DNA from: Alphaproteobacteria bacterium WMHbin7
GTDB taxonomy: Bacteria > Pseudomonadota > Alphaproteobacteria > Rhodospirillales > WMHbin7
DNA: 64,000 bases
Reading direction: 5' to 3'
NCBI GenBank assembly: GCA_002753155.1
Contig: PDZW01000006.1
Span: 1 to 64,000 of the forward strand
The position numbers and the translations under genes are program-made. The notes beneath the pieces were generated by a model that was not told the DNA's origin, searched no databases, and saw only the letters and a list, made by a program, of their open reading frames with translations. This document shows positions 25,098 through 34,185 of this stretch, piece by piece. Positions within the stretch are counted from its first letter, which is position 1. The number at the start of each line of letters is the position of its first letter.

Positions 25098-25630
25098 TAT
25101 GATGCCGTTGCTGAGAAAAGATCGTCATCCATATTTCTCCGTTTTGGCCCTTCGTAAACCGTATCGTCGTGGCGATGTCGACAAGGGCCGATGTAATTCT
25201 TTGCCCGAATGAAAGGGCGCGGGCGCAGAATGACATTCTCGATCCGCTTGTAAAGCTCGCGCGCGGAAATGGGCTTGGTCAAAAACTCGGTAACACCCTG
25301 ATCGCGGGCCAGGCGCACATTGGAGGGCGTTGAATAGCCCGAAGCCATGATAACGGGAACGCTGCGCTTTTCCGCCACCGGCTGGCGGCGGATCAGCCGC
25401 ACCAATTCCAAGCCGTCGATGGGCCGCATCTCCCAGTTGGTTATCACGATATCAACAGCTTTGTGTTCAAGCAGCCCCAAACCGTCGGCACCCTCTTCCG
25501 CCTCAAGAAACTTTCTGCCTCCAAAGCAGCGCAGGAACTCCTTGATCAAAGAGCGCATATTTGGATTGTCCTCGACCAAAAGAAAGGCGAGGTCGGAAAG
25601 ATCGAGTATATTGTGAGGCTTGCTCGCCAT
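25097..25630 (-). CDS. Response regulator receiver with Asn at the phosphorylation site
   Basis: A 177-residue stand-alone receiver. The acidic pair (LLVEDNPNM, Glu20/Asp21), the Lys119 in FLTKPIS and the switch ASGYS are present, but the expected phospho-accepting aspartate in DIVITNWEM is Asn65. A C-terminal tail (RPFIRAKNYIGPCRHRHDD) common in alphaproteobacterial single-domain regulators follows. An Asn here should block normal phosphotransfer, so the protein may act as a constitutive or decoy partner to the HPt encoded next. The frame starts with a plausible ATG; no strong ribosome site was assessed. Confidence 0.85.
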   Translation of the reverse strand: MASKPHNILDLSDLAFLLVEDNPNMRSLIKEFLRCFGGRKFLEAEEGADGLGLLEHKAVDIVITNWEMRPIDGLELVRLIRRQPVAEKRSVPVIMASGYSTPSNVRLARDQGVTEFLTKPISARELYKRIENVILRPRPFIRAKNYIGPCRHRHDDTVYEGPKRRNMDDDLFSATAS

Positions 25631-25729
25631 CCCCGGCTCATCAATCCTTTAAGTGCGCTCGGCCAAGGATAGCCTTGAAGCAGCGCATTTTCCACTTGAT
25701 AGATAGGAAATGGGGGATTTATCGCAGAT

Positions 25730-25787
25730 CTAGAGCATATTCCGACCATATACGGTCGCCTGCGCATATGGTCGGAATATGCTCTAG
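25730..25787. repeat. Long perfect palindrome overlapping the EAL gene stop
   Basis: Two 22-base arms (25730-25751 and 25766-25787, beginning CTAGAGCATATTCCGACC) flank a 14-base loop. The right arm contains the TAG stop of the EAL gene. No T run follows on either strand, so it is not a standard terminator; it is more like a dispersed palindromic repeat or an mRNA-end stabiliser. Confidence 0.8.
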
Positions 25788-27547
25788 CCGGTACGGCGCT
25801 TGAACAGATTGATGTTGGGAAGCGGATTGAATTCGGAAATGTTGGCAGACGGCTTGCCGAACAGGAAGCCCTGCACATAGTCGCAGCGGCAGTCGCGCAC
25901 GAAGGAAAGGGTTTCTGGCGTGTCGATCATCTCGGCGATGGTTTCCACCCCCAGACGGGTGCACAACTCGGTCAAGGCTGACAGGAAGGCGCGTCCCTTG
26001 GGCGCCTTTTGAGCGTTCTTGATCGCAGAACCGTCGATCTTCACCACATCCACTTCCAGGGCCGACAGATATTGGAAGCTGGCGGCACCGGCGCCAAAAT
26101 CATCCAGACAAACATGGTGGCCCTTCTTGCGCAGGGCCTGAATGAAGGCATTGGCGGCCTCAAGATCGCTCATGCGCGAGCTTTCCGTAATCTCGAACAT
26201 CAATTTTCCCTGTGTCCAGGGATTGTCCTTGATCAGCCTGTGCAGGGCCTCGACATATTGCGGAACGCCGATCGAGAAGCCCGAGATATTTACCGCAACG
26301 CGATACTTGTTATTGTTGCGCGGCATCTTGGACAGCCACTCGACCACCTTCTTGGCCATGGCCAGATCGAAATCGTGAATAAGGCCGGTTTCCTCGGCAA
26401 AAGTGATGTAGCGATAGGGCGATTCGCCCGGCGCCGATGTGTCGAAACGGCACAGTGCCTCGTAATGATGCACATCACCGTTTTTGATGTCGATGATCGG
26501 CTGAAGCGCTACGAAGAACTTGCCTTCGGAGACGATGCGCTTGAATCCGTTGACCTCTGCCGCTCCCTTGGTAACCAGGGTCGTGATATTGGTCGACAGT
26601 TCGGCTAGGCTGAACCCCTTGCCCGATTCGCGCTGGAAACTGTTCATGGCGTAAAGCAGGCCCTTGGCCATGTCTTCCTGGCTTAAGGTCTCGGCCCCTT
26701 CCATGTCCAGGCTGGCCGCATCGATCTTGACGCCATCGCCCTTGGGATCGGCGGCTTTGGCAAGGTCTTGAATTTGCGCCGTCAGTTGCGCCAGGTCCAG
26801 CGAGGCCTGATGGACCAGGGTGAATTTATCATCGCCGATCTGCGTAGCTGAATCGCCATCGACGGCATTGGCGCGCAGAGCCTCGCCAACGCGAGCCAGC
26901 AGTTGATCCGCAGCCTGTCCGCTCAAGCGCCCCTTGAGATCGCCCAGCCCTTCCAGCGAGAGGACCGAAACCCCCGCCTTCTGGCCCATATCGGTTAACT
27001 GCTTGATGCGCTGACTGGCCGACAAGGAGAAGGCTTCGTGATTGATCAGCCCGGTCTTGTCATTGCGCGAAATACGGTCCGTGGCCAGATTGAGATTGCC
27101 CGAACGCAGGCGCAAGGCGACATAAAAACTGTTGCCCAGGCAATAACCCGCCGCCATGACGGGAAGCGGCAATCCATGCGGGCGCTTGAGCTTCAGAATA
27201 TCGGTATCGTGACGCCCGCGTTGGGTAACGCCGCGTAGAAACATCTGCACATCAGGCTGCTCTTCCGGCACGAACAAATCCATGAAGGATGTGCCCGGCA
27301 GGTCACGGGCACTCTTGCCGAGAAAGGGCCCTGTCGCGCCCGTGGCAAAGCTGAGCTTGCCCGTCTCGTCCATCTCGAACAAAAGATCGGCCCAGCAGAA
27401 GGATAGAGCCAGATAACGGTCGCGGTCGGGCTTTCCATTGGCCGCCACCGTCGGAGACGGCGGCTTCGGCGCAGGAGCCTGCTTGGCAGAGGACGGGGGG
27501 GCTACGGAGGCATTCATGACAGCCCCATGAAACCCCTGATTCGCCAT
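25784..27547 (-). CDS. PAS-degenerate GGDEF-EAL c-di-GMP phosphodiesterase
   Basis: A 587-residue protein. A Pro/Ala-rich N-terminus is followed by a PAS-like domain (WADLLFEMDETGKLSFATG), then a GGDEF domain whose signature is degraded to IGDDKF, so it should not make c-di-GMP. The C-terminal EAL domain looks intact: YEALCRF (EAL), VAVNISG, MFEITESS, CLDDFGAGAASF, VVKIDGS and a terminal QGFLFGKP. It should hydrolyse c-di-GMP. The start could be ATG 27547 or the one ten codons later; I keep the longer. The stop codon lies inside a palindrome. Confidence 0.85.
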   Translation of the reverse strand: MANQGFHGAVMNASVAPPSSAKQAPAPKPPSPTVAANGKPDRDRYLALSFCWADLLFEMDETGKLSFATGATGPFLGKSARDLPGTSFMDLFVPEEQPDVQMFLRGVTQRGRHDTDILKLKRPHGLPLPVMAAGYCLGNSFYVALRLRSGNLNLATDRISRNDKTGLINHEAFSLSASQRIKQLTDMGQKAGVSVLSLEGLGDLKGRLSGQAADQLLARVGEALRANAVDGDSATQIGDDKFTLVHQASLDLAQLTAQIQDLAKAADPKGDGVKIDAASLDMEGAETLSQEDMAKGLLYAMNSFQRESGKGFSLAELSTNITTLVTKGAAEVNGFKRIVSEGKFFVALQPIIDIKNGDVHHYEALCRFDTSAPGESPYRYITFAEETGLIHDFDLAMAKKVVEWLSKMPRNNNKYRVAVNISGFSIGVPQYVEALHRLIKDNPWTQGKLMFEITESSRMSDLEAANAFIQALRKKGHHVCLDDFGAGAASFQYLSALEVDVVKIDGSAIKNAQKAPKGRAFLSALTELCTRLGVETIAEMIDTPETLSFVRDCRCDYVQGFLFGKPSANISEFNPLPNINLFKRRTG

Positions 27548-27595
27548 GCAGGCAAGCGATGAATCGGCAATAACCTTAATAAAATTCCGTCAATT

Positions 27596-29653
27596 TCACC
27601 TCAGCGCGGCCTCGATATTTCCCCCGTCGACAGTAACCACACAAGCCGACGTTTTGGAGGCCAAGGCCAGATCAAGGAAAGCCTGCGCCACGTCCTGGGC
27701 CGAAACCTCGCGGCCCAACAAATTTCCTGCCATATAATCGTTTTGCGAGACCCCCCGGGCCTTCGAGCGCGCGGCGATCATGGTGTCGGTCAGCAGGCCC
27801 GAGCGGATACGATCGGCATTGACCGCATTGGCGCGAATGCCCTCGCGGCCATGGTCCAGGGCATACTGGCGCATCAGGAACAAGGTGGCTGCCTTGGCAA
27901 GTCCGTAGGGGCCGAAATCGCGTCCCGGATTCACCGCCTGCTTTGACGTGTTGTAAAGCAAGCACCCCCCGGTGCCCTGTGCCCGAAACAAGGCAACGGC
28001 TGCCTGCGATACGCGCTGATGTCCCCAGAAGTTCAACTCGAAGCTCTTTTGCAAGACAGACTCGTCGACGGTGCCGATGCGGCCCTGCCAGGCCGCCCCC
28101 GCATTCGAAACCAGGATATCAAGCCCGCCATAAGTTCGCGCAATCTGGGCAAAGGCCGCCTGAATCGACGCCTTGTCGGTAACGTCGCAGGCCAATCCCA
28201 GGCCCTTGACCTCTTTCGCCACGTCCTGGGCGGCCTTTGGATTAACATCCAACACCACCACTTCGGCGCCCGCCTTGGCGAAGGTCCGGGCCACGGCGGC
28301 TCCGATTCCGGAACCTCCGCCGGTCACGGCAACAATCTGGCGGGCCAGAGGCTTTTCGGCCCCCTTGCCCAACTTGGCCTGTTCCAGCGACCAATATTCC
28401 ATATCGAACAGTTTGGCCTTGGGAATGCTTTCAAACTTGCCCAGCGCCTGGGCATCCGTGATCACCGAAACCGCCGTCTCGGCCAGATCGGCGGCAATCG
28501 AGGCCTCTTTCTTGGAGGCCCCCAGTCCGAACAGGCCCAGCCCCGGCACCAAAACGACGCGGGGCATCGAATCGAGCGGCGTCTTTTTGGGATTTGCCTT
28601 GGCGTTATGCTTCAAGACATAAGCTTGATAGCCCTTGGCGTAGCGTTCGACGGCCTTCTCGACGCCCTTTGCAAACACATCCAGCTTGCCCGCTTCAGGC
28701 GCAGGCACCAGCAAGGGCCAGCCCTTGATGCGAATAACGTGGTCGGGCGTCACCGTTCCCACCTGGGAAATGTGCGCCACGTCACGCGCGTTGACGTAAG
28801 CAAGAATCTCCGCCGATGTGCGGAAATCCATCACCATGCGTTTGAAAACACCCTCGCCCCGATGGATCGCCACGGCACCGCGAAGGATCGGCGCCACGTC
28901 TTCCAAGGAAGCGATGTTGCGGGGCTGACGAGCCGGAACGAAGACGCGACTCTTCTTTTTGCGGGCTTGCGCCAGATAGCGTTCGGCCATCGAGACGAAG
29001 CGGATATGGCGTTCATAGGCCTCCTCAGCCGTGGCGCCAAAGGTGAACAATCCGTGTTTTAACAGCACCAGACCCTGAACCTTGGGATTGGCCTCGAAAA
29101 CCTGCTTGGCCTTCTTGGCCAGGGCGAATCCTGGCATGATGTAGGGCACAAGGGCCAAACGGTTCTTGAAGACCGCCTCGGCATGCTTTGCGCCCTCGGG
29201 CTGATCGGTCAGCGACAGAATGGCGTTGGCATGGCTGTGATCGATGAATTTATGCGGCAGAAAGGCATGCAGCAGGGTTTCTACCGACGGATTGGGCGAG
29301 GAGGCGTCCAACAGATTGATGCGCTGGAAATTGACCATGTCCTCATCGGACAGCGACTTCAGGCCGGACAATTTCAACAGCGGCTCCAGGCGCACGGCAG
29401 GCAGGCCCTGAGGCTCGATATTGCCCATATCCCAGCCCGAGCCCTTGACGCACAAGACATCGGTTTCCTGGCCGCCACGCGGACTCATCCGCGTCTTGAC
29501 CGAGGTATTGCCCCCCCCATGCAGAACCAGTTTGGGTTCCTGGCCTAAAAGGCGGGTGGTGTAGACACGAAGCGCCAAATCCTCGTTGACTCCCGCTGCG
29601 CCATAGCGCGCCACGGCCTCTTTGGCTGCCTTATCCGACCACCGGCTCTTCAT
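27596..29653 (-). CDS. Bifunctional class II aldolase / short-chain dehydrogenase
   Basis: A 685-residue fusion. The N-terminal class II aldolase/adducin domain has LVLHGGGNTSVK, FIDHSHANA (metal-binding His pair) and LLKHGLFTFG. The C-terminal short-chain dehydrogenase (VAVTGGGSGIGAAVARTFA, NAG, active-site YNTSKQAVN-type segment) ends with the SDR tail VVTVDGGNIEAALR. The architecture is that of RhaD/YuxG proteins acting on phosphorylated deoxysugars such as L-rhamnulose or fuculose 1-phosphate plus lactaldehyde oxidation. Substrate here is unknown. ATG 29653 has AAAGGAC upstream; the frame extends eight codons without need. Confidence 0.88.
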   Translation of the reverse strand: MKSRWSDKAAKEAVARYGAAGVNEDLALRVYTTRLLGQEPKLVLHGGGNTSVKTRMSPRGGQETDVLCVKGSGWDMGNIEPQGLPAVRLEPLLKLSGLKSLSDEDMVNFQRINLLDASSPNPSVETLLHAFLPHKFIDHSHANAILSLTDQPEGAKHAEAVFKNRLALVPYIMPGFALAKKAKQVFEANPKVQGLVLLKHGLFTFGATAEEAYERHIRFVSMAERYLAQARKKKSRVFVPARQPRNIASLEDVAPILRGAVAIHRGEGVFKRMVMDFRTSAEILAYVNARDVAHISQVGTVTPDHVIRIKGWPLLVPAPEAGKLDVFAKGVEKAVERYAKGYQAYVLKHNAKANPKKTPLDSMPRVVLVPGLGLFGLGASKKEASIAADLAETAVSVITDAQALGKFESIPKAKLFDMEYWSLEQAKLGKGAEKPLARQIVAVTGGGSGIGAAVARTFAKAGAEVVVLDVNPKAAQDVAKEVKGLGLACDVTDKASIQAAFAQIARTYGGLDILVSNAGAAWQGRIGTVDESVLQKSFELNFWGHQRVSQAAVALFRAQGTGGCLLYNTSKQAVNPGRDFGPYGLAKAATLFLMRQYALDHGREGIRANAVNADRIRSGLLTDTMIAARSKARGVSQNDYMAGNLLGREVSAQDVAQAFLDLALASKTSACVVTVDGGNIEAALR

Positions 29654-29810
29654 CGCTTGTCCTTTCTTCATACGCACATATTCCGATCCCTGAATGAACC
29701 ATCCGATTTAGCGCCTAGCAAGCAGTTTCTGGCAATTTGCTGGTTGACGGATGTAGAATGGGGGCCAATCTTACACCTTCGCCCGTTTCATACTTTCCGG
29801 AGACAGTTTC

Positions 29811-30986
29811 ATGACCGATATCGTCATCGCCGCCGCAGCCCGTACCGCCGTCGGCGCCTTTTCAGGCTCTCTTTCCGGCTTCCAAGCCGCCCAGTTGGGT
29901 GAAATCGCCATCCGTGAGGCGCTTGTTCGGGCGCGTGTCGATCCATCCGAGGTCGACGAGGTGCTGATGGGCCAAATTCTGACGGCAGGCAACGGCATGA
30001 ATCCCGCCCGCCAGGCCGCCTTGAAGGCGGGACTGAGCATCGAATCCTCGGCCCTTACGATCAATCAGGTCTGCGGCTCGGGCTTGCGTGCCGTCGCACT
30101 CGGCATGCAGTCACTGCTGGCTGGCGATTCGACCATCGTGGTCGCGGGCGGCCAGGAAAGCATGACCAATTCCCAGCATGCCGGTTACCTGCGCTCGGGC
30201 ATCAAGATGGGGCCGATGGGATTCGTCGATACCATGATCGTGGACGGCCTGACCGACGTCTTCAACAATGTCCATATGGGCATCACCGCCGAAAACGTGG
30301 CCAAGGAATTCCAGATCAGCCGCGAGATGCAAGACGAATTCGCGCTGGCCAGCCAATTGAAGGCCGAAGCCGCCATCAAGGCCGGGCGCTTCAAAGACGA
30401 GATCATCCCGGTAAAGATCATGGTCAAGAAGGAAGAAAAGACATTCGACACCGACGAGTTCGTGCGCCTGGGGGCGACCATGGAGGGCTTGCAGAAACTG
30501 AAGCCCGCCTTTGCCAAGGACGGCACGGTTACGGCGGGCAATGCTTCCGGCATCAATGACGGCGGTGCTGCCACCGTTCTGATGACTGCCACCGAGGCGG
30601 CCAAGCGCGGCATCAAGCCCCTGGCTCGCATCGCAGGCTGGGCGACGGCCGGGGTTGATCCCAAGGTGATGGGCACCGGGCCGATCCCCGCCTCGCAGAA
30701 GGCCTTGAAAAAGGCAGGCTGGAAGGCCGAGGATCTGGATCTGATCGAGGCCAACGAAGCCTTCGCGGCCCAGGCCATCGCGGTCAATCAGGGCATGGGT
30801 TGGGATACCGCCAAGGTCAATGTGAATGGCGGCGCCATCGCCATCGGCCATCCTATCGGGGCCTCGGGCTGCCGCGTGCTGGTCACACTTCTGCACGAAA
30901 TGGCCAAAAGGAATGCCAAGAAGGGCTTGGCCACCTTGTGCATCGGCGGCGGTATGGGTATCGCTCTTTGTGTCGAGCGCGCCTGA
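29811..30986 (+). CDS. phaA: Acetyl-CoA C-acetyltransferase (beta-ketothiolase)
   Basis: A 391-residue thiolase. The nucleophile Cys88 is in INQVCGSGLRAV, the acid-base His348 in GGAIAIGHPIGASG, and Cys378 in LCIGGGMG. Condenses two acetyl-CoA to acetoacetyl-CoA, the first step of polyhydroxybutyrate synthesis. GGAG lies nine bases upstream of the ATG. phaB follows 46 bases downstream, confirming the PHB role over fatty-acid breakdown. A TAGAAT -10-like hexamer lies about 50 bases upstream (29754-29759) without a clear -35. Confidence 0.96.
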   Translation: MTDIVIAAAARTAVGAFSGSLSGFQAAQLGEIAIREALVRARVDPSEVDEVLMGQILTAGNGMNPARQAALKAGLSIESSALTINQVCGSGLRAVALGMQSLLAGDSTIVVAGGQESMTNSQHAGYLRSGIKMGPMGFVDTMIVDGLTDVFNNVHMGITAENVAKEFQISREMQDEFALASQLKAEAAIKAGRFKDEIIPVKIMVKKEEKTFDTDEFVRLGATMEGLQKLKPAFAKDGTVTAGNASGINDGGAATVLMTATEAAKRGIKPLARIAGWATAGVDPKVMGTGPIPASQKALKKAGWKAEDLDLIEANEAFAAQAIAVNQGMGWDTAKVNVNGGAIAIGHPIGASGCRVLVTLLHEMAKRNAKKGLATLCIGGGMGIALCVERA

Positions 30987-31032
30987 ATTTTAAATGAGCG
31001 CCCTACGAAGGGCAAAACGGGGAGTTCTTAAT

Positions 31033-31758
31033 ATGACAGGACGCATCGCACTGGTATCGGGCGGAACGCGCGGCATCGGCCGCTCTATCTCTGAAACGTT
31101 GAAATCGGCAGGCTACCGTGTTGTCGCCAATTATTTCGGCAATTCCGAGGCCGCACAGCGCTTTACCGAGGAGACCGGCATTCCCCACTACCGTTTCAAC
31201 GTCGCCGATTTCGGCGAGTGCAAGGCGGGCGTCGAAAAGATCGTCCATGAGGTCGGCCCCATCGAGGTTCTGGTCAACAATGCAGGCATCACCCGGGACG
31301 GAACGCTGCACAAGATGGATTATGAAAGCTGGGAAGACGTGATTCACACCAATCTTACCAGTTGCTTCAATCTGTGCCGTCTGGTCATCGATTCCATGCG
31401 CGACCGCGGCTTCGGGCGCATCGTCAATATCGGCTCGATCAACGGTCAGGCCGGACAGTACGGCCAGGTCAATTACGCCGCCGCCAAATCGGGCATTCAC
31501 GGCTTCACCAAGGCGCTGGCTCAGGAAGGGGCGGCCAAGGGCATCACGGTCAACGCCATCGCCCCCGGCTATGTCGATACCGACATGGTGCGCTCGGTGC
31601 CGCATCACGTTCTGGAAAAGATCATCGCCAGAATTCCCACGGGCCGCCTGGGCCGGGCCGAGGACATCGCCAGGGGCGTGATGTTCCTGGTGGCCGACGA
31701 TGCCGATTTCATCACCGGTTCGACCCTGTCCATCAATGGCGGGCAGCACATGTACTGA
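31033..31758 (+). CDS. phaB: Acetoacetyl-CoA reductase
   Basis: A 241-residue short-chain dehydrogenase of the PhaB type. It has the NADPH loop SGGTRGIGRSI, NNAGITRDGTLHKM, the catalytic Ser (NIGSINGQAGQ) and Tyr-x-x-x-Lys (NYAAAKSG), and the terminal INGGQHMY. It reduces acetoacetyl-CoA to (R)-3-hydroxybutyryl-CoA for PHB synthase, which is not in the window. The start at 31033 (MTGRIALV) is fixed by GGGGAG 8 bases upstream; an earlier ATG lies in the same frame but has no site. Confidence 0.96.
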   Translation: MTGRIALVSGGTRGIGRSISETLKSAGYRVVANYFGNSEAAQRFTEETGIPHYRFNVADFGECKAGVEKIVHEVGPIEVLVNNAGITRDGTLHKMDYESWEDVIHTNLTSCFNLCRLVIDSMRDRGFGRIVNIGSINGQAGQYGQVNYAAAKSGIHGFTKALAQEGAAKGITVNAIAPGYVDTDMVRSVPHHVLEKIIARIPTGRLGRAEDIARGVMFLVADDADFITGSTLSINGGQHMY

Positions 31759-31813
31759 GGGGGCCTGTATCGGAACCAGAGCCAAGCGCTCTGCCTCATG
31801 ATATAACCCCCCT

Positions 31814-33583
31814 ATGTGCGGCATCGCCGGTCTTTTCTCGATTGAGTCCAACGCTCCGCCGATTGATGCGGGTGAATTGGAGCGCCTGCGCGACGCCATG
31901 ATCGCCAGAGGCCCCGACGGCGAGGGGGCCTGGATTCACCCGAAGGGCCGGATCGGGCTGGCGCACCGCCGCCTTGCCATCATCGATCTCAATCCCACCG
32001 GGGCGCAGCCCATGGCCTCGGCGGACGGCAGGCTTGTCGTCAGCTTCAACGGCGAAATCTATAACTACCGCGAGCTGCGCGCCGAATTGGAGGCCAAGGG
32101 CTGCCGCTTTGTCTCGCACAGCGATACCGAAGTGCTGCTGCATCTCTATGCCCGCGAAGGTAAGGCGATGCTGAAGCTTCTCAAGGGCATGTTTGCCTTT
32201 GCGCTTTGGGACGAAGCAAAGCGGGGATTGTTCCTGGCCCGCGACGCTTTCGGCATCAAGCCGCTTTACATCGCCAGGGAACCAGGGCGGATCGCCTTTG
32301 CCTCGCAGGTAAAGGCTCTGCTGACCTTGCCCTGGATCGACAAACGGCCTGAGCCCGCAGGACATGCCGGATTCTTCCTGTGGGGGCATGTGCCCGAGCC
32401 CTATACGCTTTACAAATCAATCCGCACCCTGGCACCCGGCGCCTGCCTATGGATCGATGCTGAAGGCAAGGAAAGGGCGGAGACCTGGTTTGACCCAGCC
32501 GCCGCCATGTCGACTGCTGCAAAAGCCACCCTTCCCCTGGCCGACGCCTTAAGAGAGTCGGTCAAGCGCCATCTGGAAGCCGACGTGCCGGTGGGCCTGT
32601 TCCTCTCAGCCGGGCGTGATTCGGCCACCGTGGCGGCACTCGCTTGCGAAATCGGCGAGGCGGCACAGATCGACGCGCTGACCCTGGGCTTTGCCGAACT
32701 GGCGGGATCACCCGCCGACGAGGTGCCGACGGCTAGGCTTCTGGCCCGCCATCTGGGGGTTCGCCACACCGTCCGCCATATCGAGGAAGAAGAGTTCCAT
32801 GCCTGGCGCGCCCAGATCCTTGCGGATATGGACCAGCCCAGCATCGATGGCGTGAATAGCTGGCTGATCGCCCGAATGGCGCGCGAACTGGGGCTTAAGG
32901 TGGCACTGTCGGGGGTAGGCGGCGACGAGATGTTCGCAGGCTACGACACTTTCACCCAGGTTCCCGCCCTGGCCAGCCGCCTGTCCTGGGCAGCCAACTG
33001 GCCTGGACTGGGCAAAGCCTTCCGCCGTGCCCTGGCACCCTGGATCGGCGCCCTGACATCGCCCAAGGCGGCGGGACTGCTGGAACTGGGCGGCACGTTG
33101 CCCGGAGCCTATCTTTTGAAGCGCGGCCTATTCATGCCCTGGGAACTGCCTGAGCTGATCGGCCAAGGCATGGCCCGAGAGGGACTGGAGGAACTGGCCG
33201 TGCTGAAGCGCCTGGACGAAAGCCTCAGAGGATTGAAGACTGCCCGCGAGCGCATGGCGGGACTGGAAATCGGCAATTACCTGAAGAACCAGTTGCTGCG
33301 CGACACCGACTGGGCGGGCATGGCCCACGGCCTTGAAATCAGGACACCCCTGGTCGATGTCGCCCTGTTCGAAAATCTGCTGCCGCTTCAGGCTTCGAAG
33401 GCAGATATGGCGGCCACCCCCAAACGCCCCTTGCCCCCTGAAATTCTGCATCGGAAGAAAAGCGGCTTTTCCGTGCCCGTGGTGCGCTGGATGGGCGAAA
33501 CCAGCTATCGCGGCTGGGCAAAAGCGGTACATCGGGCGTTTGCGGATGGCGACGAAGGCGACCGGGAAGAAAGATCGACTTAA
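31814..33583 (+). CDS. Asparagine synthetase B-like amidotransferase
   Basis: A 589-residue class II glutamine amidotransferase plus synthetase. The start is fixed because the catalytic Cys must be residue 2 (MCGIAGLF); RGPDGEG, SFNGEIYNYREL and DAFGIKPLY follow. The ATP-binding PP-loop reads LSAGRDSATVAAL rather than the usual SGGxDSS, so it may be a specialised amidotransferase rather than asparagine synthetase. Such genes occur in polysaccharide and secondary-metabolite loci; a UDP-glucuronate decarboxylase lies downstream. No ribosome site is seen. Its end overlaps the convergent hypothetical gene by four bases. Confidence 0.85.
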   Translation: MCGIAGLFSIESNAPPIDAGELERLRDAMIARGPDGEGAWIHPKGRIGLAHRRLAIIDLNPTGAQPMASADGRLVVSFNGEIYNYRELRAELEAKGCRFVSHSDTEVLLHLYAREGKAMLKLLKGMFAFALWDEAKRGLFLARDAFGIKPLYIAREPGRIAFASQVKALLTLPWIDKRPEPAGHAGFFLWGHVPEPYTLYKSIRTLAPGACLWIDAEGKERAETWFDPAAAMSTAAKATLPLADALRESVKRHLEADVPVGLFLSAGRDSATVAALACEIGEAAQIDALTLGFAELAGSPADEVPTARLLARHLGVRHTVRHIEEEEFHAWRAQILADMDQPSIDGVNSWLIARMARELGLKVALSGVGGDEMFAGYDTFTQVPALASRLSWAANWPGLGKAFRRALAPWIGALTSPKAAGLLELGGTLPGAYLLKRGLFMPWELPELIGQGMAREGLEELAVLKRLDESLRGLKTARERMAGLEIGNYLKNQLLRDTDWAGMAHGLEIRTPLVDVALFENLLPLQASKADMAATPKRPLPPEILHRKKSGFSVPVVRWMGETSYRGWAKAVHRAFADGDEGDREERST

Positions 33584-34116
33584 ACGGTTAACGCTTCAAA
33601 CAGCAGAGACAATGAACTTGGGGAGTAGGTCTCGTAACGACACGTCACGATAAGGTCGTTGAACATGTTCTCCTTGATGCGCACCACCTTTCCTCCCAGA
33701 GGATAGGCCTTGATAATTCCCGCCCCCACGCAGAAAGCGAAGATCTCGTTGACGTAGCGGTCGCCGGGGCGCGGCTTGCAAGAGGACATGCCTGTCAATT
33801 CGATTTCCTTGACCTTACCCGCCTTGATCAATATCTCCCGCAGCTTCGTTTCCGTAATGACCTGAAGGGGTTTGAGCTTCCTGATCCAGTAGGCATAATG
33901 CCCCGCCTTCTTAAATTGGTTTGGGGCCGGAACATTCTGGAGCGATTTCAAGGAGCGATGGGTCATAACGACGCACTCCTCCAACGCACCACCATCGATC
34001 ATAATTTGCCAGCAAAACTTCCCCTGCATCTTCAGAATGACGGGCGTGAACCAATGCTGGATAGTGTTTCGAACTTGATCGCGATAGTCTTTAGATGATT
34101 CATCAAAATCGACCAT
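33580..34116 (-). CDS. Hypothetical protein
   Basis: A 178-residue protein with no recognised domain. It is basic in the middle (KAGHYAYWIRKLKPLQV), has a two-strand-like segment (KVKEIELTGMSSCKP) and a Cys/Tyr-containing C-terminus. No signal peptide or long hydrophobic stretch is seen. The start is set at the ATG at 34116 because AGGA lies eight bases before it; an ATG three codons earlier is too close to that site. A strong hairpin immediately upstream separates it from the next small gene, so expression may depend on read-through. Confidence 0.5.
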   Translation of the reverse strand: MVDFDESSKDYRDQVRNTIQHWFTPVILKMQGKFCWQIMIDGGALEECVVMTHRSLKSLQNVPAPNQFKKAGHYAYWIRKLKPLQVITETKLREILIKAGKVKEIELTGMSSCKPRPGDRYVNEIFAFCVGAGIIKAYPLGGKVVRIKENMFNDLIVTCRYETYSPSSLSLLFEALTV

Positions 34117-34136
34117 AAGGGGCATCCTTTTGCAAC

Positions 34137-34167
34137 AAAAAGGGGCTTGCCTCGAAAGGCAGGCCCC
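34137..34167 (-). terminator. Intrinsic terminator between two small hypothetical genes
   Basis: On the minus strand a stem of GGGGCCTGCCT and AGGCAAGCCCC (one G-T wobble) with a four-base TTCG loop is followed by TTTTTG. It lies 18 bases after the end of the 77-residue gene and 20 bases before the next start codon, whose ribosome site lies just beyond the T run. Confidence 0.7.
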
Positions 34168-34185
34168 GCATCAGTCAGACAGAAC

